Below the pieces are notes generated by a model. That model was not told the DNA's origin and made no database searches. It saw only the letters and a list, made by a program, of their open reading frames with translations. The position numbers were made by a program, and so were the translations under genes. Of a DNA stretch of 64,000 bases, positions 26,645 to 35,785 are shown one piece after another. Positions within the stretch are counted from its first letter, which is position 1. The number at the start of each line of letters is the position of its first letter. The stretch is from contig NZ_JALJWV010000001.1 of NCBI RefSeq assembly GCF_024169655.1, positions 2,857,001 to 2,921,000 of the forward strand, given 5' to 3'. This stretch comes from Pseudomonas marginalis. GTDB lineage: Bacteria; Pseudomonadota; Gammaproteobacteria; Pseudomonadales; Pseudomonadaceae.

Positions 26645-27311
26645 GGCTGGCGTCCTCAATCGTGGCAGGCAACCCCAGGCGCGAGAACAGGCCCATGTTG
26701 CGCAAATGGATGAAGCCGGCGCGGATATTGCCGACATGCACCCAGGGTTGGCTTTCGTAATAACTGCCCCAGTGATGGCGTTCATCGCCCAGGCGCTGCG
26801 GGTCGGCGGCGCACAGGGTGACGGGCTTCAAACCGAGACGATGGAAACTATTGACCAGGCCGATATTGCCGGTGAACGCCACCCACTCCAGGCCGGCCAT
26901 GGCCAGCAGCCAGGTGATGGCGATGATGCTCAGGCGCGCACTGCCGGTATCGCTGGCGGCCAGGTTGCCGACTTCGGCGATCGCCCGGCGGTCTACCGGT
27001 TGCGCGGCGGCCGCGCTGATCAGCGGTTCGATCGGATGGTCCAGGTAACGCTCCAGGAACAGCGGCTCGTCGCTTGCCAGGCGCACACCGGCGACGGCAC
27101 ACAGTTCACCGTTGGCCTGACTGACGCCAAACAGCTGCGGCATGAAATGACGGATATCGGCACCGTGGGCAATGCGAAAGCGCTGTTGGATGAAGGCCTC
27201 GAAGGCAGCGCGCTGAGGGTCTTGGGGCAGGGCGCGGGCAAGGGACAGCGGCGCACTGTCGGCTTGGCCGAATAACAGGGGCAAGGGAATGTTCCAATCG
27301 ATACCGGGCAT
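26634..27311 (-). CDS. Thermostable hemolysin (delta-VPH) family protein
   Basis: A 225-residue member of the 'thermostable hemolysin' family named from Vibrio delta-VPH. Family marks are the start LFGQADSAPLSLARAL, LERYLDHPIEPLISAAAAQPV, IAEVGNLAASDTGSARLSI and VAFTGNIGLVNSFHRLGLKPV. Its fold is expected to be GNAT/autoinducer-synthase-like, so an acyltransfer role is as likely as haemolysis. ATG 27311 has GGGAGG 10 bases upstream; the earlier TTG at 27329 overlaps that site and is unlikely. First gene of the operon. Confidence 0.87.
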   Translation of the reverse strand: MPGIDWNIPLPLLFGQADSAPLSLARALPQDPQRAAFEAFIQQRFRIAHGADIRHFMPQLFGVSQANGELCAVAGVRLASDEPLFLERYLDHPIEPLISAAAAQPVDRRAIAEVGNLAASDTGSARLSIIAITWLLAMAGLEWVAFTGNIGLVNSFHRLGLKPVTLCAADPQRLGDERHHWGSYYESQPWVHVGNIRAGFIHLRNMGLFSRLGLPATIEDASHVA

Positions 27312-27359
27312 TGGCGTTATGCCTCCCAAGTGAAGTTGGGAGGAGTATCGAGGGCATTT

Positions 27360-27419
27360 CTTAACGAAGTCTGAAGGTGGTGAAAATGATCGTTTCAGCC
27401 ATCTTCAGATTGTCTTAAG
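27360..27419. promoter_or_regulatory. Pair of PmrA/BqsR-like direct-repeat boxes
   Basis: On the minus strand CTTAAG-N5-CTGAAG (27419 to 27403) and on the plus strand CTTAAC-N5-CTGAAG (27360-27376). The two face each other, between the seven-gene operon (minus) and cytochrome b561 (plus). Direct hexamers with 11-base period are the binding pattern of PmrA/BqsR-type OmpR regulators. A third half-site (CTGAAA, near 27393-27398) follows on the minus strand with a 10-base step. The regulator encoded at 22384-23046 is the natural candidate. Confidence 0.65.
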
Positions 27420-27493
27420 GCTACGCGGGCAGGGTGACGGCGACTCTTCAAGGCCGGGTCCGGCCACCGCCCCTTGCACAAGGCACCTTATCT

Positions 27494-28045
27494 ATGACCG
27501 AAAACCTGATGACACCACGCTATGCAAGGCTGTCGATGATTCTGCACTGGTTGATGCTGGCGTTGTTTGTCGGCGTATACGGTTGCATTGAAATCAAAGG
27601 CCTGTTGCCTCGCGGGCACGCACTCAAGGGGCTGTTCCTCGGCGCCCACGCGCTGTTTGGTATCGGGATTTTCCTGCTGGTGTGGCTGCGCCTGCTGGGG
27701 CGCCTGATGCCGCGTCCACCGATCGTGCCGCGCCCGCCGGCCTGGCAGACGGGTGCGTCGCACCTGATGCACCTGGCGCTGTATGGGCTGATGATCGTCA
27801 CGCCGCTGCTGGCCTGGCTGATGCTCAACGCCGCGGGCAAGCCGATACCGTATTTCGAGTTTTCCTTGCCGACCCTGGTCGCGGCGGACCCGGACCTGGC
27901 CAGGCAGTTCAAGCACTGGCATGAATGGTTGGGCAGCGCCGGGTATTGGCTGATTGGCCTGCACGCCGCCGCCGGGTTGTTCCACCACTACTGGGTGCGG
28001 GACAACACCTTGGTGCGCATGCTGCCTAAACGCTACGAACGCTGA
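27494..28045 (+). CDS. Cytochrome b561 family protein
   Basis: A 183-residue inner-membrane di-haem protein with four transmembrane helices. Haem-ligand histidines are seen in SMILHWLMLALF, KGLFLGAHALFG, HLMHLALYGLMI and WLIGLHAAAGLFHHYW. The family moves electrons from quinol, often to superoxide or periplasmic partners. ATG 27494 (MTENLMTPRYARLSMILHW) was chosen because upstream residues (from 27434) are atypical. It is divergent from the hemolysin-family operon, sharing the PmrA-like boxes. Confidence 0.9.
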   Translation: MTENLMTPRYARLSMILHWLMLALFVGVYGCIEIKGLLPRGHALKGLFLGAHALFGIGIFLLVWLRLLGRLMPRPPIVPRPPAWQTGASHLMHLALYGLMIVTPLLAWLMLNAAGKPIPYFEFSLPTLVAADPDLARQFKHWHEWLGSAGYWLIGLHAAAGLFHHYWVRDNTLVRMLPKRYER

Positions 28046-28059
28046 AATCGCGGAAAATT

Positions 28060-28085
28060 CGCCTGATGAAACGTTTCATCAGGCG
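28060..28085. promoter_or_regulatory. LacI-type operator 1 (perfect 26-bp palindrome)
   Basis: CGCCTGATGAAAC followed directly by its exact reverse complement. The core TGAAACGTTTCA has the central CG typical of LacI/PurR/RbsR operators. It lies 115-140 bases upstream of the sugar ATPase gene and is probably bound by the LacI-family protein encoded at 31703. Confidence 0.8.
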
Positions 28086-28097
28086 ACAAACGGGCTG

Positions 28098-28111
28098 CGC
28101 AAGCGCTTGCG
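28098..28111. promoter_or_regulatory. LacI-type operator 2 (14-bp palindrome)
   Basis: CGCAAGCGCTTGCG, a perfect palindrome with a central GC-flanked CpG as in LacI-family sites. Its centre is 32 bases (three helical turns) from the centre of operator 1, allowing binding on the same face. Confidence 0.65.
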
Positions 28112-28199
28112 TAAGTAAATGTATCTGATTAGAGTCGGTGGCAATCGGCTCTGATCCAAGGAGCGCGAATACAACAATAATAAAATCAGGAGCTCATTC

Positions 28200-29732
28200 A
28201 TGAGCCTCGAACCCTTGCTAGAGATGCAGGGCATCAGCAAAACCTTCAACGGTTTGCGCGTGCTCAAGAATGTCGGCCTGAAAGTCTACCCCGGCGAAAT
28301 CCACGCCTTGATGGGGGAGAACGGCGCCGGCAAATCCACCCTGATGAAAATCCTCTCTGGCGCTTACCAGGCCGACCCGGGCGGCACCATCCGCATTGCC
28401 GGCCAGCCTGTCGCAACGTTCGATCCCGCCACCGCCAAAGCCCTCGGCATCGCCGTGATTTACCAGGAACTGAGCCTGTGCCCGAACCTGAGCGTGGCCG
28501 AGAACATCTACCTGGGCCGTGAACTGCGCCGTGGCTGGACCATCGACCGCCAGGGCATGCAGGCCGGTTGCGTGGAAGTGCTGCAACGCCTGGGCGCCGA
28601 GTTCACCGCGGCAACGCGGGTCAGCAGCCTGTCGATTGCCGAACGCCAATTGGTGGAAATCGCCCGCGCCCTGCATGCCCACGCCAAGATCCTGGTCATG
28701 GACGAGCCCACCACGCCGCTTTCGTCGCGCGAGACCGACCGCCTGTTCGCGCTGATCAAACAGTTGCGCGGCCAGGGCCTGGCGATCATCTATATCAGCC
28801 ATCGCATGGCCGAGATCTACGAACTGTCGGACCGGGTTTCGGTGCTGCGTGACGGCCAGCACATCGGCGAACTGACCCGCGATGCGCTGTCGGCCGAGGT
28901 GCTGGTGAAGATGATGGTGGGCCGCGACCTCTCCGGTTTCTACAAGAAGGAGCACGCGGCCTATGACCCCGGCGCGGTGGTGATGCGCGTGCGCGACATG
29001 GCCGACGGCAAACGCGTGCGCAACTGCAGCTTCGACCTGCACGCCGGTGAAGTGCTGGGTATCGCCGGCCTGGTGGGGGCAGGGCGCACCGAACTGGCGC
29101 GGCTGATCTTCGGCGCCGACCCGCGCACCGCCGGCACCCTGGAAGTGGTGGGCAAGACAGTCACGCAACTGCGTACCCCGGCCGACGCGATTCGCGCCGG
29201 CGTGGTGTACCTCACCGAAGACCGCAAGGCCCAGGGCCTGTTCCTGGACATGAGCGTGGCCGACAACATCAATGTCTGTGCCTGTGTGCCGGACGCGCAT
29301 GCCGGTGGCGTGCTCAATCGCGGGCATGCTGCGCAGCGCTCGAACGACGCGATCAAATCGCTGTCGATTCGCGTGGCGTCCGGCAATGTCAATGTCGGCG
29401 CGCTGTCCGGCGGTAATCAGCAGAAGGTCTTGCTGGCGCGGTTGCTGGAGGTCAAGCCGCATGTGCTGATCCTCGACGAACCCACGCGCGGCGTGGACAT
29501 CGGTTCCAAATCCGAGATCTACCGCATCATCAATCAACTGGCGCAGGCCGGCGTGGGCATCGTGGTGATTTCCAGCGAGTTGCCGGAAATCATCGGCACC
29601 TGCGACCGCGTGCTGATCATGCGCGAAGGCCAGTTGGTGGCCGAAGTCGGCGGGGCTTCGGGCCACGTCATTTCCCAGGAACGTATTATTGACCTCGCCA
29701 CCGGTGGCGATCAGGTGGCTGCCCATGGCTGA
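28200..29732 (+). CDS. Sugar ABC importer, double ATPase subunit (RbsA-like)
   Basis: A 510-residue protein of two fused ABC ATPase halves, as in RbsA/XylG/MglA. The first half has Walker [10 protein letters not shown] (about 39-47), signature [15 protein letters not shown] and Walker B ILVMDEPT. The second half has the degenerate P-loop [10 protein letters not shown] usual for this family, then [15 protein letters not shown] and [11 protein letters not shown]. It drives import together with the permease and binding protein that follow. ATG overlap with the permease is 8 bases. Confidence 0.95.
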   Translation: MSLEPLLEMQGISKTFNGLRVLKNVGLKVYPGEIHALMGENGAGKSTLMKILSGAYQADPGGTIRIAGQPVATFDPATAKALGIAVIYQELSLCPNLSVAENIYLGRELRRGWTIDRQGMQAGCVEVLQRLGAEFTAATRVSSLSIAERQLVEIARALHAHAKILVMDEPTTPLSSRETDRLFALIKQLRGQGLAIIYISHRMAEIYELSDRVSVLRDGQHIGELTRDALSAEVLVKMMVGRDLSGFYKKEHAAYDPGAVVMRVRDMADGKRVRNCSFDLHAGEVLGIAGLVGAGRTELARLIFGADPRTAGTLEVVGKTVTQLRTPADAIRAGVVYLTEDRKAQGLFLDMSVADNINVCACVPDAHAGGVLNRGHAAQRSNDAIKSLSIRVASGNVNVGALSGGNQQKVLLARLLEVKPHVLILDEPTRGVDIGSKSEIYRIINQLAQAGVGIVVISSELPEIIGTCDRVLIMREGQLVAEVGGASGHVISQERIIDLATGGDQVAAHG

Positions 29733-30714
29733 TTCGAACAACACAATGACCCTCCCCGTAATCGGCAAGGCCGAGCGCGTCAGGGAACTGATGCGCAGCG
29801 TCGGCATGCTGCCGGTGCTGGTCCTGCTGCTGGTGGGCTTTGCCCTGGCCAGTGAAAACTTCCTGACGGTGCAGAACCTGTCGATCATCACGCAACAGGC
29901 CTCGGTCAACGTGGTGCTGGCGGCGGGCATGACCTTTGTGATCCTGACCGCCGGCATCGACCTGTCCGTCGGCGCGATCCTCGCGGCTTCGGCCGTGGTG
30001 GCGTTGCAGGCCTCGATGTCGCCGCAGTTCGGCATGTTCGGGATTGCCGCCGGGATTGGCTTTGGTCTGTTGCTGGGCCTGGTCAACGGCGGGTTGATCG
30101 CGTTCATGCGCTTGCCGCCGTTTATCGTCACCCTCGGCGCGCTGACCGCCATGCGCGGCCTCGCACGTTTGCTGGCCGACGACAAGACCGTGTTCAACCC
30201 CGACCTGCCGTTTGCCTTTATCGGCAACGACTCGATCCTCGGCGTGCCGTGGCTGGTGGTGATCGCGGTGGCGGTGGTGGCGCTGTCGTGGTTCATCCTG
30301 CGGCGCACGGTGATGGGCGTGCAGATCTATTCGGTGGGCGGCAACCCGGAAGCGGCGCGGCTCTCCGGGATCAAGGTGTGGAAGGTGCTGCTGTTTGTCT
30401 ACGCAATGTCCGGGGCGCTGGCCGGGCTTGGCGCGGTGATGAGTGCTTCACGCCTGTTCGCCGCCAACGGCCTGCAACTGGGGCAATCCTACGAACTGGA
30501 TGCGATCGCCGCAGTGATCCTCGGCGGCACCAGCTTTACCGGCGGCGTCGGCACCATCGGCGGCACGCTGATCGGCGCACTGATCATTGCGGTACTGACC
30601 AATGGCCTGGTGCTGCTGGGCGTCTCGGATATCTGGCAGTACATCATCAAGGGCATCGTGATCATCGGCGCGGTGGCGCTGGATCGCTATCGCCAGTCCG
30701 GTGCGCGGACCTGA
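29725..30714 (+). CDS. Sugar ABC importer permease (RbsC-like)
   Basis: A 329-residue membrane protein with about 9-10 helices and the RbsC signature region ([88 protein letters not shown]). The family works as a homodimer in the inner membrane. ATG 29725 overlaps the ATPase stop. Confidence 0.95.
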   Translation: MADSNNTMTLPVIGKAERVRELMRSVGMLPVLVLLLVGFALASENFLTVQNLSIITQQASVNVVLAAGMTFVILTAGIDLSVGAILAASAVVALQASMSPQFGMFGIAAGIGFGLLLGLVNGGLIAFMRLPPFIVTLGALTAMRGLARLLADDKTVFNPDLPFAFIGNDSILGVPWLVVIAVAVVALSWFILRRTVMGVQIYSVGGNPEAARLSGIKVWKVLLFVYAMSGALAGLGAVMSASRLFAANGLQLGQSYELDAIAAVILGGTSFTGGVGTIGGTLIGALIIAVLTNGLVLLGVSDIWQYIIKGIVIIGAVALDRYRQSGART

Positions 30715-30748
30715 GTTCACTCCTACAACAATCACAAGAGAGACCCGC

Positions 30749-31681
30749 ATGAACCTAAAACACATCGTTCCCGTCATCGCCTTGGCTGCCCTGATGTCCC
30801 AGGCCGTGGAAGCACGTGAATTGAAGGCCCTGGGCATCAGCATGGGCTCGCTGGGCAACCCGTATTTCGTGACCCTGGCCGACGGCGCCACGGCCCGTGC
30901 CAAGGAGCTGAACCCCAGCGTCAAGGTCACGTCGGTGTCGGCCGACTATGACTTGAGCAAGCAGTTTTCGCAGATCGACAACTTCATCTCGTCCAAGGTC
31001 GACCTGATTCTGATCAACGCCGTCGACCCGTCCGCCATGGCCTCGGCGATCAAGAAAGCCCGTGACGCCGGCATTGTCGTCGTGGCGGTGGATGTGGACG
31101 CCAAGGGGGTCAACGCGACCGTGCAGACCGACAACGTCGAAGCCGGCAAACTGGCCTGCCAATTCCTGGTGGACAAGCTCGCGGGCAAAGGCAACGTGAT
31201 TATCCAGAACGGCCCGCAAGTGACCGCCGTGACCGACCGCGTCAAGGGTTGCAAGGCCGCCTTGGCCGCTGCGCCGCAGATCAAGGTGCTGTCCGATGAC
31301 CAGGACGGCAAAGGCTCGCGTGAAGGCGGCCTGAACGTGATGCAGGGCTACCTCACGCGTTTTGCAAAAATCGACGGTCTGTTCGCGATCAACGACCCCC
31401 AGGCCATCGGCAGCGACTTGGCGGCCAAGCAGCTTAAACGCGGCGGTATCATCATCACCTCGGTGGATGGCGCACCGGATATCGAGCATGCGCTGAAGAC
31501 CGACACTCAGATCCAGGCGTCGTCCAGCCAGGACCCATGGGCCATGGCGCAGACGGCGGTGAACATCGGTAATGACCTTCTCAACGACAAGGCTCCCGCC
31601 GAAACGGTTACGCTGCTCACGCCAAAACTGATCACCCGCGACACCGTCGCGACGTACAGCGGTTGGTCGAGTAAACACTGA
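30749..31681 (+). CDS. Periplasmic sugar-binding protein (RbsB-like)
   Basis: A 310-residue type I periplasmic binding protein. The signal peptide MNLKHIVPVIALAALMSQAVEA is cleaved before RELKALGIS. Ribose-type marks are SLGNPYFVTLADGA, NAVDPSAMASAIKKARDAGIVVVAVD and GLFAINDPQAIGSDLAAKQ. ATG 30749 follows AAGAGAGA. The ligand is presumably a pentose or pentitol given the kinase in the operon; it cannot be named from sequence alone. Confidence 0.93.
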   Translation: MNLKHIVPVIALAALMSQAVEARELKALGISMGSLGNPYFVTLADGATARAKELNPSVKVTSVSADYDLSKQFSQIDNFISSKVDLILINAVDPSAMASAIKKARDAGIVVVAVDVDAKGVNATVQTDNVEAGKLACQFLVDKLAGKGNVIIQNGPQVTAVTDRVKGCKAALAAAPQIKVLSDDQDGKGSREGGLNVMQGYLTRFAKIDGLFAINDPQAIGSDLAAKQLKRGGIIITSVDGAPDIEHALKTDTQIQASSSQDPWAMAQTAVNIGNDLLNDKAPAETVTLLTPKLITRDTVATYSGWSSKH

Positions 31682-31702
31682 GTCACTGAGGGGAACAGCG
31701 CC

Positions 31703-32695
31703 GTGGTCACCATGGATGACGTCGCAAGCAGAGCGGGGGTGTCGACGTCAACGGTGTCCCATGTGTTGAACGGCACCCGCAAGGTCAGCCCGGCCACGGT
31801 GCAGGCGGTGCAGCGCGCGATCCAGGAACTGGGGTATATCCCCAACACCCTGGCGCGTTCGCTGGCGCGGTCGAGCACCAGCACGATTGGCGTGGCGATC
31901 TCGGCGCTGTCCAACCACTACTTCAGCGAAACCGTGCACGCGATCGAAACCGAGTGCGCCAAGCACGGTTACATGATGCTGTTCGTCGATACCCACGATG
32001 ACCCGGAGCAGGAGCTGCGGGTGGTCACGGCTCTGCATCATCGGCGCGTCGACGGCATTGTGTTGGCGCCCTCGAACGGCTCGCTGGCCCTGGAGTATCT
32101 GCGGGCCAGCGAGATTCCGGCGGTGCTGGTGGACCGGATGATGAGTGAGCAATTCGATCAGGTCGGGGTGGAGAATACCCAGCCGACCCAAGCGCTGATT
32201 GCCCACCTGATCGCCCATGGGCATCGCCGAATCGGCTTTATCGCCGGGCGCGCGGGGTTCAGCACCACGGATGAACGGGTCGCCGGTTATCGCGCGGCAT
32301 TGGCGGCCGCAGGGCTGGCGTTCGATGCGCAACTGCTGGTCAACGGCGGCTCCAACACCGAGCCGGCACGCCAGGCCACGGTGCAGCTACTCGGTCTGGC
32401 AGCGCCGCCGACCGCGATCATGGCTGGCAACAACCTGATGACCCTCGGCGCGATGCAGGCCTTGCGCGATGCCCATATCGAAGTGCCGGCGCAGATGGCG
32501 CTGGTGGGCTTCGATGATTTTGATTGGGCCGATTTCTTTGTACCGCGCCTGACATTGATCGCCCAGCCGGTCCAGGCGCTCGGTGCTCAGGCGGTCAACC
32601 TGTTACTGCAACGCATGGCAGCGCCCGCCGCGCCGACCCGCAGTGTGCGTCTGGAGCCGACCCTGCAAATACGTAACTCCTGTGGCTGTGATTGA
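31703..32695 (+). CDS. LacI-family transcriptional regulator
   Basis: A 330-residue repressor: N-terminal HTH and hinge (MDDVASRAGVSTSTVSHVLNGTRKVSPATVQAVQRAIQELGYIPN) and a periplasmic-binding-protein-like effector domain (60-325). GTG 31703 is favoured because GAGGGG lies 9 bases upstream; ATG 31712 would be 18 away. It sits inside the operon, so it probably controls it through the two palindromes before the ATPase gene, with the imported sugar or its phosphate as inducer. Confidence 0.93.
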   Translation: MVTMDDVASRAGVSTSTVSHVLNGTRKVSPATVQAVQRAIQELGYIPNTLARSLARSSTSTIGVAISALSNHYFSETVHAIETECAKHGYMMLFVDTHDDPEQELRVVTALHHRRVDGIVLAPSNGSLALEYLRASEIPAVLVDRMMSEQFDQVGVENTQPTQALIAHLIAHGHRRIGFIAGRAGFSTTDERVAGYRAALAAAGLAFDAQLLVNGGSNTEPARQATVQLLGLAAPPTAIMAGNNLMTLGAMQALRDAHIEVPAQMALVGFDDFDWADFFVPRLTLIAQPVQALGAQAVNLLLQRMAAPAAPTRSVRLEPTLQIRNSCGCD

Positions 32696-32705
32696 TTGGA
32701 ATGAC

Positions 32706-34172
32706 ATGCGTATGAACAGTGCTGTTTCCCTCGGCATCGACCTGGGCACCTCGGAACTCAAAGCCATCCTGATGGACACCCGCGGCGCCGTGCTGGCTCA
32801 GGCCGGCGTGCGCTTGAGCGTCTCGCGTCGGCACGCCGGCTGGTCCGAACAGGCGCCGCAAGACTGGTGGCAAGCCTGTTTGCAGGCGCTGGATGTGTTG
32901 CGCGCGCATGAGTCGTTTGCCCGCGTGGCGTGCATCGGCCTGTCCGGGCAAATGCACGGCGCGGTATTGCTGGGGGACGACGACCGCGTGTTATACCCGG
33001 CAATTCTGTGGGACGACTCGCGCGCGGTAGCCGAAGCGGCACAGCTCGGCCCAGGGTTCGCCGACGTCACCGGCAGCTTGCCGATGGCCGGGTTGACCGC
33101 GCCGAAACTGCTCTGGCTGCAACAGCATGAGCCCGAGGTGTTCAAGGCCATCGATTGCGTGCTGTCGCCCAAGGACTATCTGCGCCTGCGCTTGAGCGGG
33201 GAGCGCATCAGCGAGATGTCCGATGCGGCCGGAACGCTGTGGTTGGACGTGGCCAATCGTCAATGGTTTAGCCCCATGCTACGGGCCACCGGCCTTACAC
33301 CGGAGCAGATGCCCAGGCTGGTGGAGGGCGGTGCGGCGAGTGCGTTTTTGACCGCCCGCGAACTGGGTTTGCCCGCCGAGGTGGTGATTGCCGGCGGCGG
33401 TGGCGATAACCCGGTTGCGGCCGTGGGCATCGGCGCGATCAACGCCGGTGACGGTTTCATCACGCTGGGTACCAGCGCGGCGATTGTCGCCATCACCGAC
33501 CATGCGGCGGGCAACCCGGCCACTGCGGTGCACAGCTTCTGCCATGCGTTGCCTGAGCGTTGGTACACCATGGGCGCGATGCTGGCCGGCGCCAGTTGTT
33601 TGCGTTGGGTCACGCGCCTGACGGGCATGCCGGATGAACAGGCGCTGTTGGACCAGGTCCAGGCCCAGTTGCCCATCGGCCAATCGGTGCCGCTGTCCAC
33701 CCCGTTGTTCCTGCCTTACCTGGCCGGCGAACGCACGCCGCATAACGACCCCTTGCTGCGCGGCGGCTTCATGAACCTGGGCCACGACTGTACCCCGGCG
33801 ATGCTCGGGTATGCGGTGATGGAAGGCGTGGGCTTTGGCCTGCTGGACGCGTTGCGCGCAGTGCAATCGAGCGGCGCCGACGTCACTGCCTGTGCGCTGG
33901 TGGGCGGCGGGGCGCGCAGTGCGTATTGGGCGCAGTTGTTGGCCAACATCCTGCAGCGGGAAATCTTCACCCTGCATGGCAGTGAATTGAGCGCGTGTAT
34001 CGGTGCGGCGAAGCTGGGGTTCCTGGCCATCGGGCAGGGCGCGGACTTGCTCGCGGCGGGCATGCCGGTCAAGGCTCGGTACGTGCCGGATGGGGCGCAA
34101 CAGCCGGTGCTGGAGGCGCGTTATCGCAAGTTTCAGGGGCTGTTGGGCGCGGCCAAGGCCTTGCACCACTGA
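32706..34172 (+). CDS. xylB: FGGY-family pentulose kinase (xylulokinase-like)
   Basis: A 488-residue sugar kinase. Family features are GIDLGTSELKAILMD at the N-terminus, SGQMHGAVLL near 80, PAILWDDSRA near 100, SPKDYLRLRLSG near 155, and the ATP site GTSAAIVAIT/VGGGARSAYWAQLLANIL. This is the D-xylulokinase branch. It phosphorylates the ketopentose for the pentose phosphate pathway. No isomerase or polyol dehydrogenase accompanies it, so the true substrate may be made elsewhere or imported as ketose. ATG 32706 or 32712 are both possible. Confidence 0.87.
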   Translation: MRMNSAVSLGIDLGTSELKAILMDTRGAVLAQAGVRLSVSRRHAGWSEQAPQDWWQACLQALDVLRAHESFARVACIGLSGQMHGAVLLGDDDRVLYPAILWDDSRAVAEAAQLGPGFADVTGSLPMAGLTAPKLLWLQQHEPEVFKAIDCVLSPKDYLRLRLSGERISEMSDAAGTLWLDVANRQWFSPMLRATGLTPEQMPRLVEGGAASAFLTARELGLPAEVVIAGGGGDNPVAAVGIGAINAGDGFITLGTSAAIVAITDHAAGNPATAVHSFCHALPERWYTMGAMLAGASCLRWVTRLTGMPDEQALLDQVQAQLPIGQSVPLSTPLFLPYLAGERTPHNDPLLRGGFMNLGHDCTPAMLGYAVMEGVGFGLLDALRAVQSSGADVTACALVGGGARSAYWAQLLANILQREIFTLHGSELSACIGAAKLGFLAIGQGADLLAAGMPVKARYVPDGAQQPVLEARYRKFQGLLGAAKALHH

Positions 34173-34193
34173 TTTGACCCGGCGCAGGGCTCA

Positions 34194-34282
34194 TGTGGGA
34201 GGGGGCTTGCTCCCGATAGCAGTGGTTCAGGCACTCATGCAGTGCCTGACACTCTGCTATCGGGGGCAAGCCCCCTCCCACA
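34194..34282. repeat. REP doublet (inverted pair)
   Basis: A 29-base arm beginning TGTGGGAGGGGGCTTGCTCC (34194-34222) is repeated in inverted orientation at 34254-34282 with near-perfect complementarity; an inner hairpin (CAGGCACT...AGTGCCTG) lies between. This is the well-known pseudomonad REP doublet form, located between convergent kinase and Lrp genes where it may also block read-through. Confidence 0.9.
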
Positions 34283-34298
34283 TTGGGTGGGCGCGCAT

Positions 34299-34739
34299 TC
34301 AGTCGGTCAGCGGCGGCAGGCGCCGCTTCACCGGGGTTTTCTTGACGATGGCGGTGTTGGTTTCGGCATAGGCGTTGAGCCGATCCAGCAGGCTGTCGAG
34401 GTGGTCCATGGTGCGTACATGCAGGCGTGCGATGAAGCAGTCCTCGCCGGTGACTTTGTCGCATTCGGTGAATTCGGGGATGGCCTGGATCTGCCGTTCC
34501 ACTTCCTGCAACTTGCCGGGCAGGGGGCGGATGCGCACGATGGCTTGTAGCAGGTAGCCGAAGTGCTTGGGGTCGATGTCGACGGTGTAATGGGTCAGCA
34601 CGCCGCGCTCTTCAAGGCGGCGCAGGCGTTCGCCGACGCTGGGCGACGACAGCCCGGTGATGCCGGCCAGGGCCTTGAGGGACAGCCGGGAGTCGTCCAT
34701 CAAAGCGGCGATCAGTTGTTGGTCGATAGTGTCGATCAT
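34299..34739 (-). CDS. Lrp/AsnC-family regulator
   Basis: A 146-residue feast/famine regulator: N-terminal HTH (LSLKALAGITGLSSPSVGERLRRLEERGVLTHYTVDID) and C-terminal RAM ligand-binding domain (IPEFTECDKVTGEDCFIARLHVRTMDHLDSLLDRLN). It is divergent from a DMT-family exporter (109-base gap), a common arrangement for amino-acid-sensing control of an efflux gene. Confidence 0.93.
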   Translation of the reverse strand: MIDTIDQQLIAALMDDSRLSLKALAGITGLSSPSVGERLRRLEERGVLTHYTVDIDPKHFGYLLQAIVRIRPLPGKLQEVERQIQAIPEFTECDKVTGEDCFIARLHVRTMDHLDSLLDRLNAYAETNTAIVKKTPVKRRLPPLTD

Positions 34740-34848
34740 GGTATCTGCCTAATAAGTAAAGGTGATCCGAGTGTTTGGCCTTTCTTAGTCGCTGTCGCCT
34801 GCCTAAGTCAGCTTGCCATAATTGAGCCTCACTTGAGGAGCTTCAATC

Positions 34849-35745
34849 ATGGACACATCCATCCGTCGCGGGTCGTGGGAAATGGTCGCCGCCATGCTGA
34901 TCTCGGGCACCATTGGCTGGTTTGTCTTGGTGTCGGGCGTCTCGGTGCTCGAAGTGGTGTTCTGGCGCTGCGTGATCGGGGCGCTGACGTTGTTGCTGGT
35001 GTGCGCGCTGCTGGGTTACCTGCGCCGGGACTTGCTCAGTTGGGCCGGGCTCGGCTTGGCGATGCTCAGCGGCGTGGCCATCGTCGGCAATTGGTTGCTG
35101 CTGTTCGAGTCCTATTCCCGCGCCTCCATCGCGATCAGCACGGCGGTGTACAACGTGCAGCCATTCATGTTGGTGATGTTGGCGGCGCTGTTCCTCGGTG
35201 AAAAGATCAGCGTGCAGAAACTGGCGTGGCTGAGCGTGGCGTTCCTGGGGATGCTGGCGATTGTCAGCGCCCATGGCGATCAGCCAACCGGCGCTGGGGA
35301 TTACCTGGCCGGTATCGCGCTGGCCCTCGGCGCGGCGTTTCTATATGCGATTGCCGCGCTGATCATCAAGCGCTTGAAGGCAGTGCCGCCGCATTTGATG
35401 GCGCTGATCCAAGTCACGACCGGCGCGTTGTTACTGGCGCCCCTGGTGCCGTGGAACAATTTGCCGGTGGCGAACAATGCCTGGGCGGCCCTGGTGACGC
35501 TCGGGGTGGTACACACCGGTTTGATGTATGTGTTGCTGTATGGGGCGATCCAGAAGCTGCCGACGGCCATCACCGGCGCGTTGTCGTTCATCTACCCGGT
35601 TGCGGCGATCCTGGTCGATTGGATTGCCTTCGGGCATCGCCTGGGCTGGCTGCAATGGCTGGGAGTGGCGACGATCCTATTGGCGGCCGCTGGCTTGCAA
35701 AGGGGCTGGTGGTGGCGCGCAAAGACCGCGATGCAAGTGGAGTAA
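34849..35745 (+). CDS. EamA/DMT-family transporter
   Basis: A 298-residue inner-membrane protein with ten predicted helices in two EamA repeats (about 10-140 and 155-290). SRASIAISTAVYNVQPFMLVMLAALFLGEKIS is the end of repeat one, and LPTAITGALSFIYPVAAILVDWIAFGHRLGWLQWLG ends repeat two. Such proteins export amino acids or related metabolites. TGAGGAGC lies before the ATG. The adjacent Lrp-type regulator probably controls it. Confidence 0.92.
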   Translation: MDTSIRRGSWEMVAAMLISGTIGWFVLVSGVSVLEVVFWRCVIGALTLLLVCALLGYLRRDLLSWAGLGLAMLSGVAIVGNWLLLFESYSRASIAISTAVYNVQPFMLVMLAALFLGEKISVQKLAWLSVAFLGMLAIVSAHGDQPTGAGDYLAGIALALGAAFLYAIAALIIKRLKAVPPHLMALIQVTTGALLLAPLVPWNNLPVANNAWAALVTLGVVHTGLMYVLLYGAIQKLPTAITGALSFIYPVAAILVDWIAFGHRLGWLQWLGVATILLAAAGLQRGWWWRAKTAMQVE

Positions 35746-35785
35746 TTGGCCGCGAGCGCGCCATTGCAGCGCGCCCGCGGTTCGA

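Noticed and set aside
28218..30308. 696-codon antisense frame across the sugar ATPase and permease
   Set aside because: It spans two certain genes on the other strand and its translation is His/Arg/Ala-rich without any domain.
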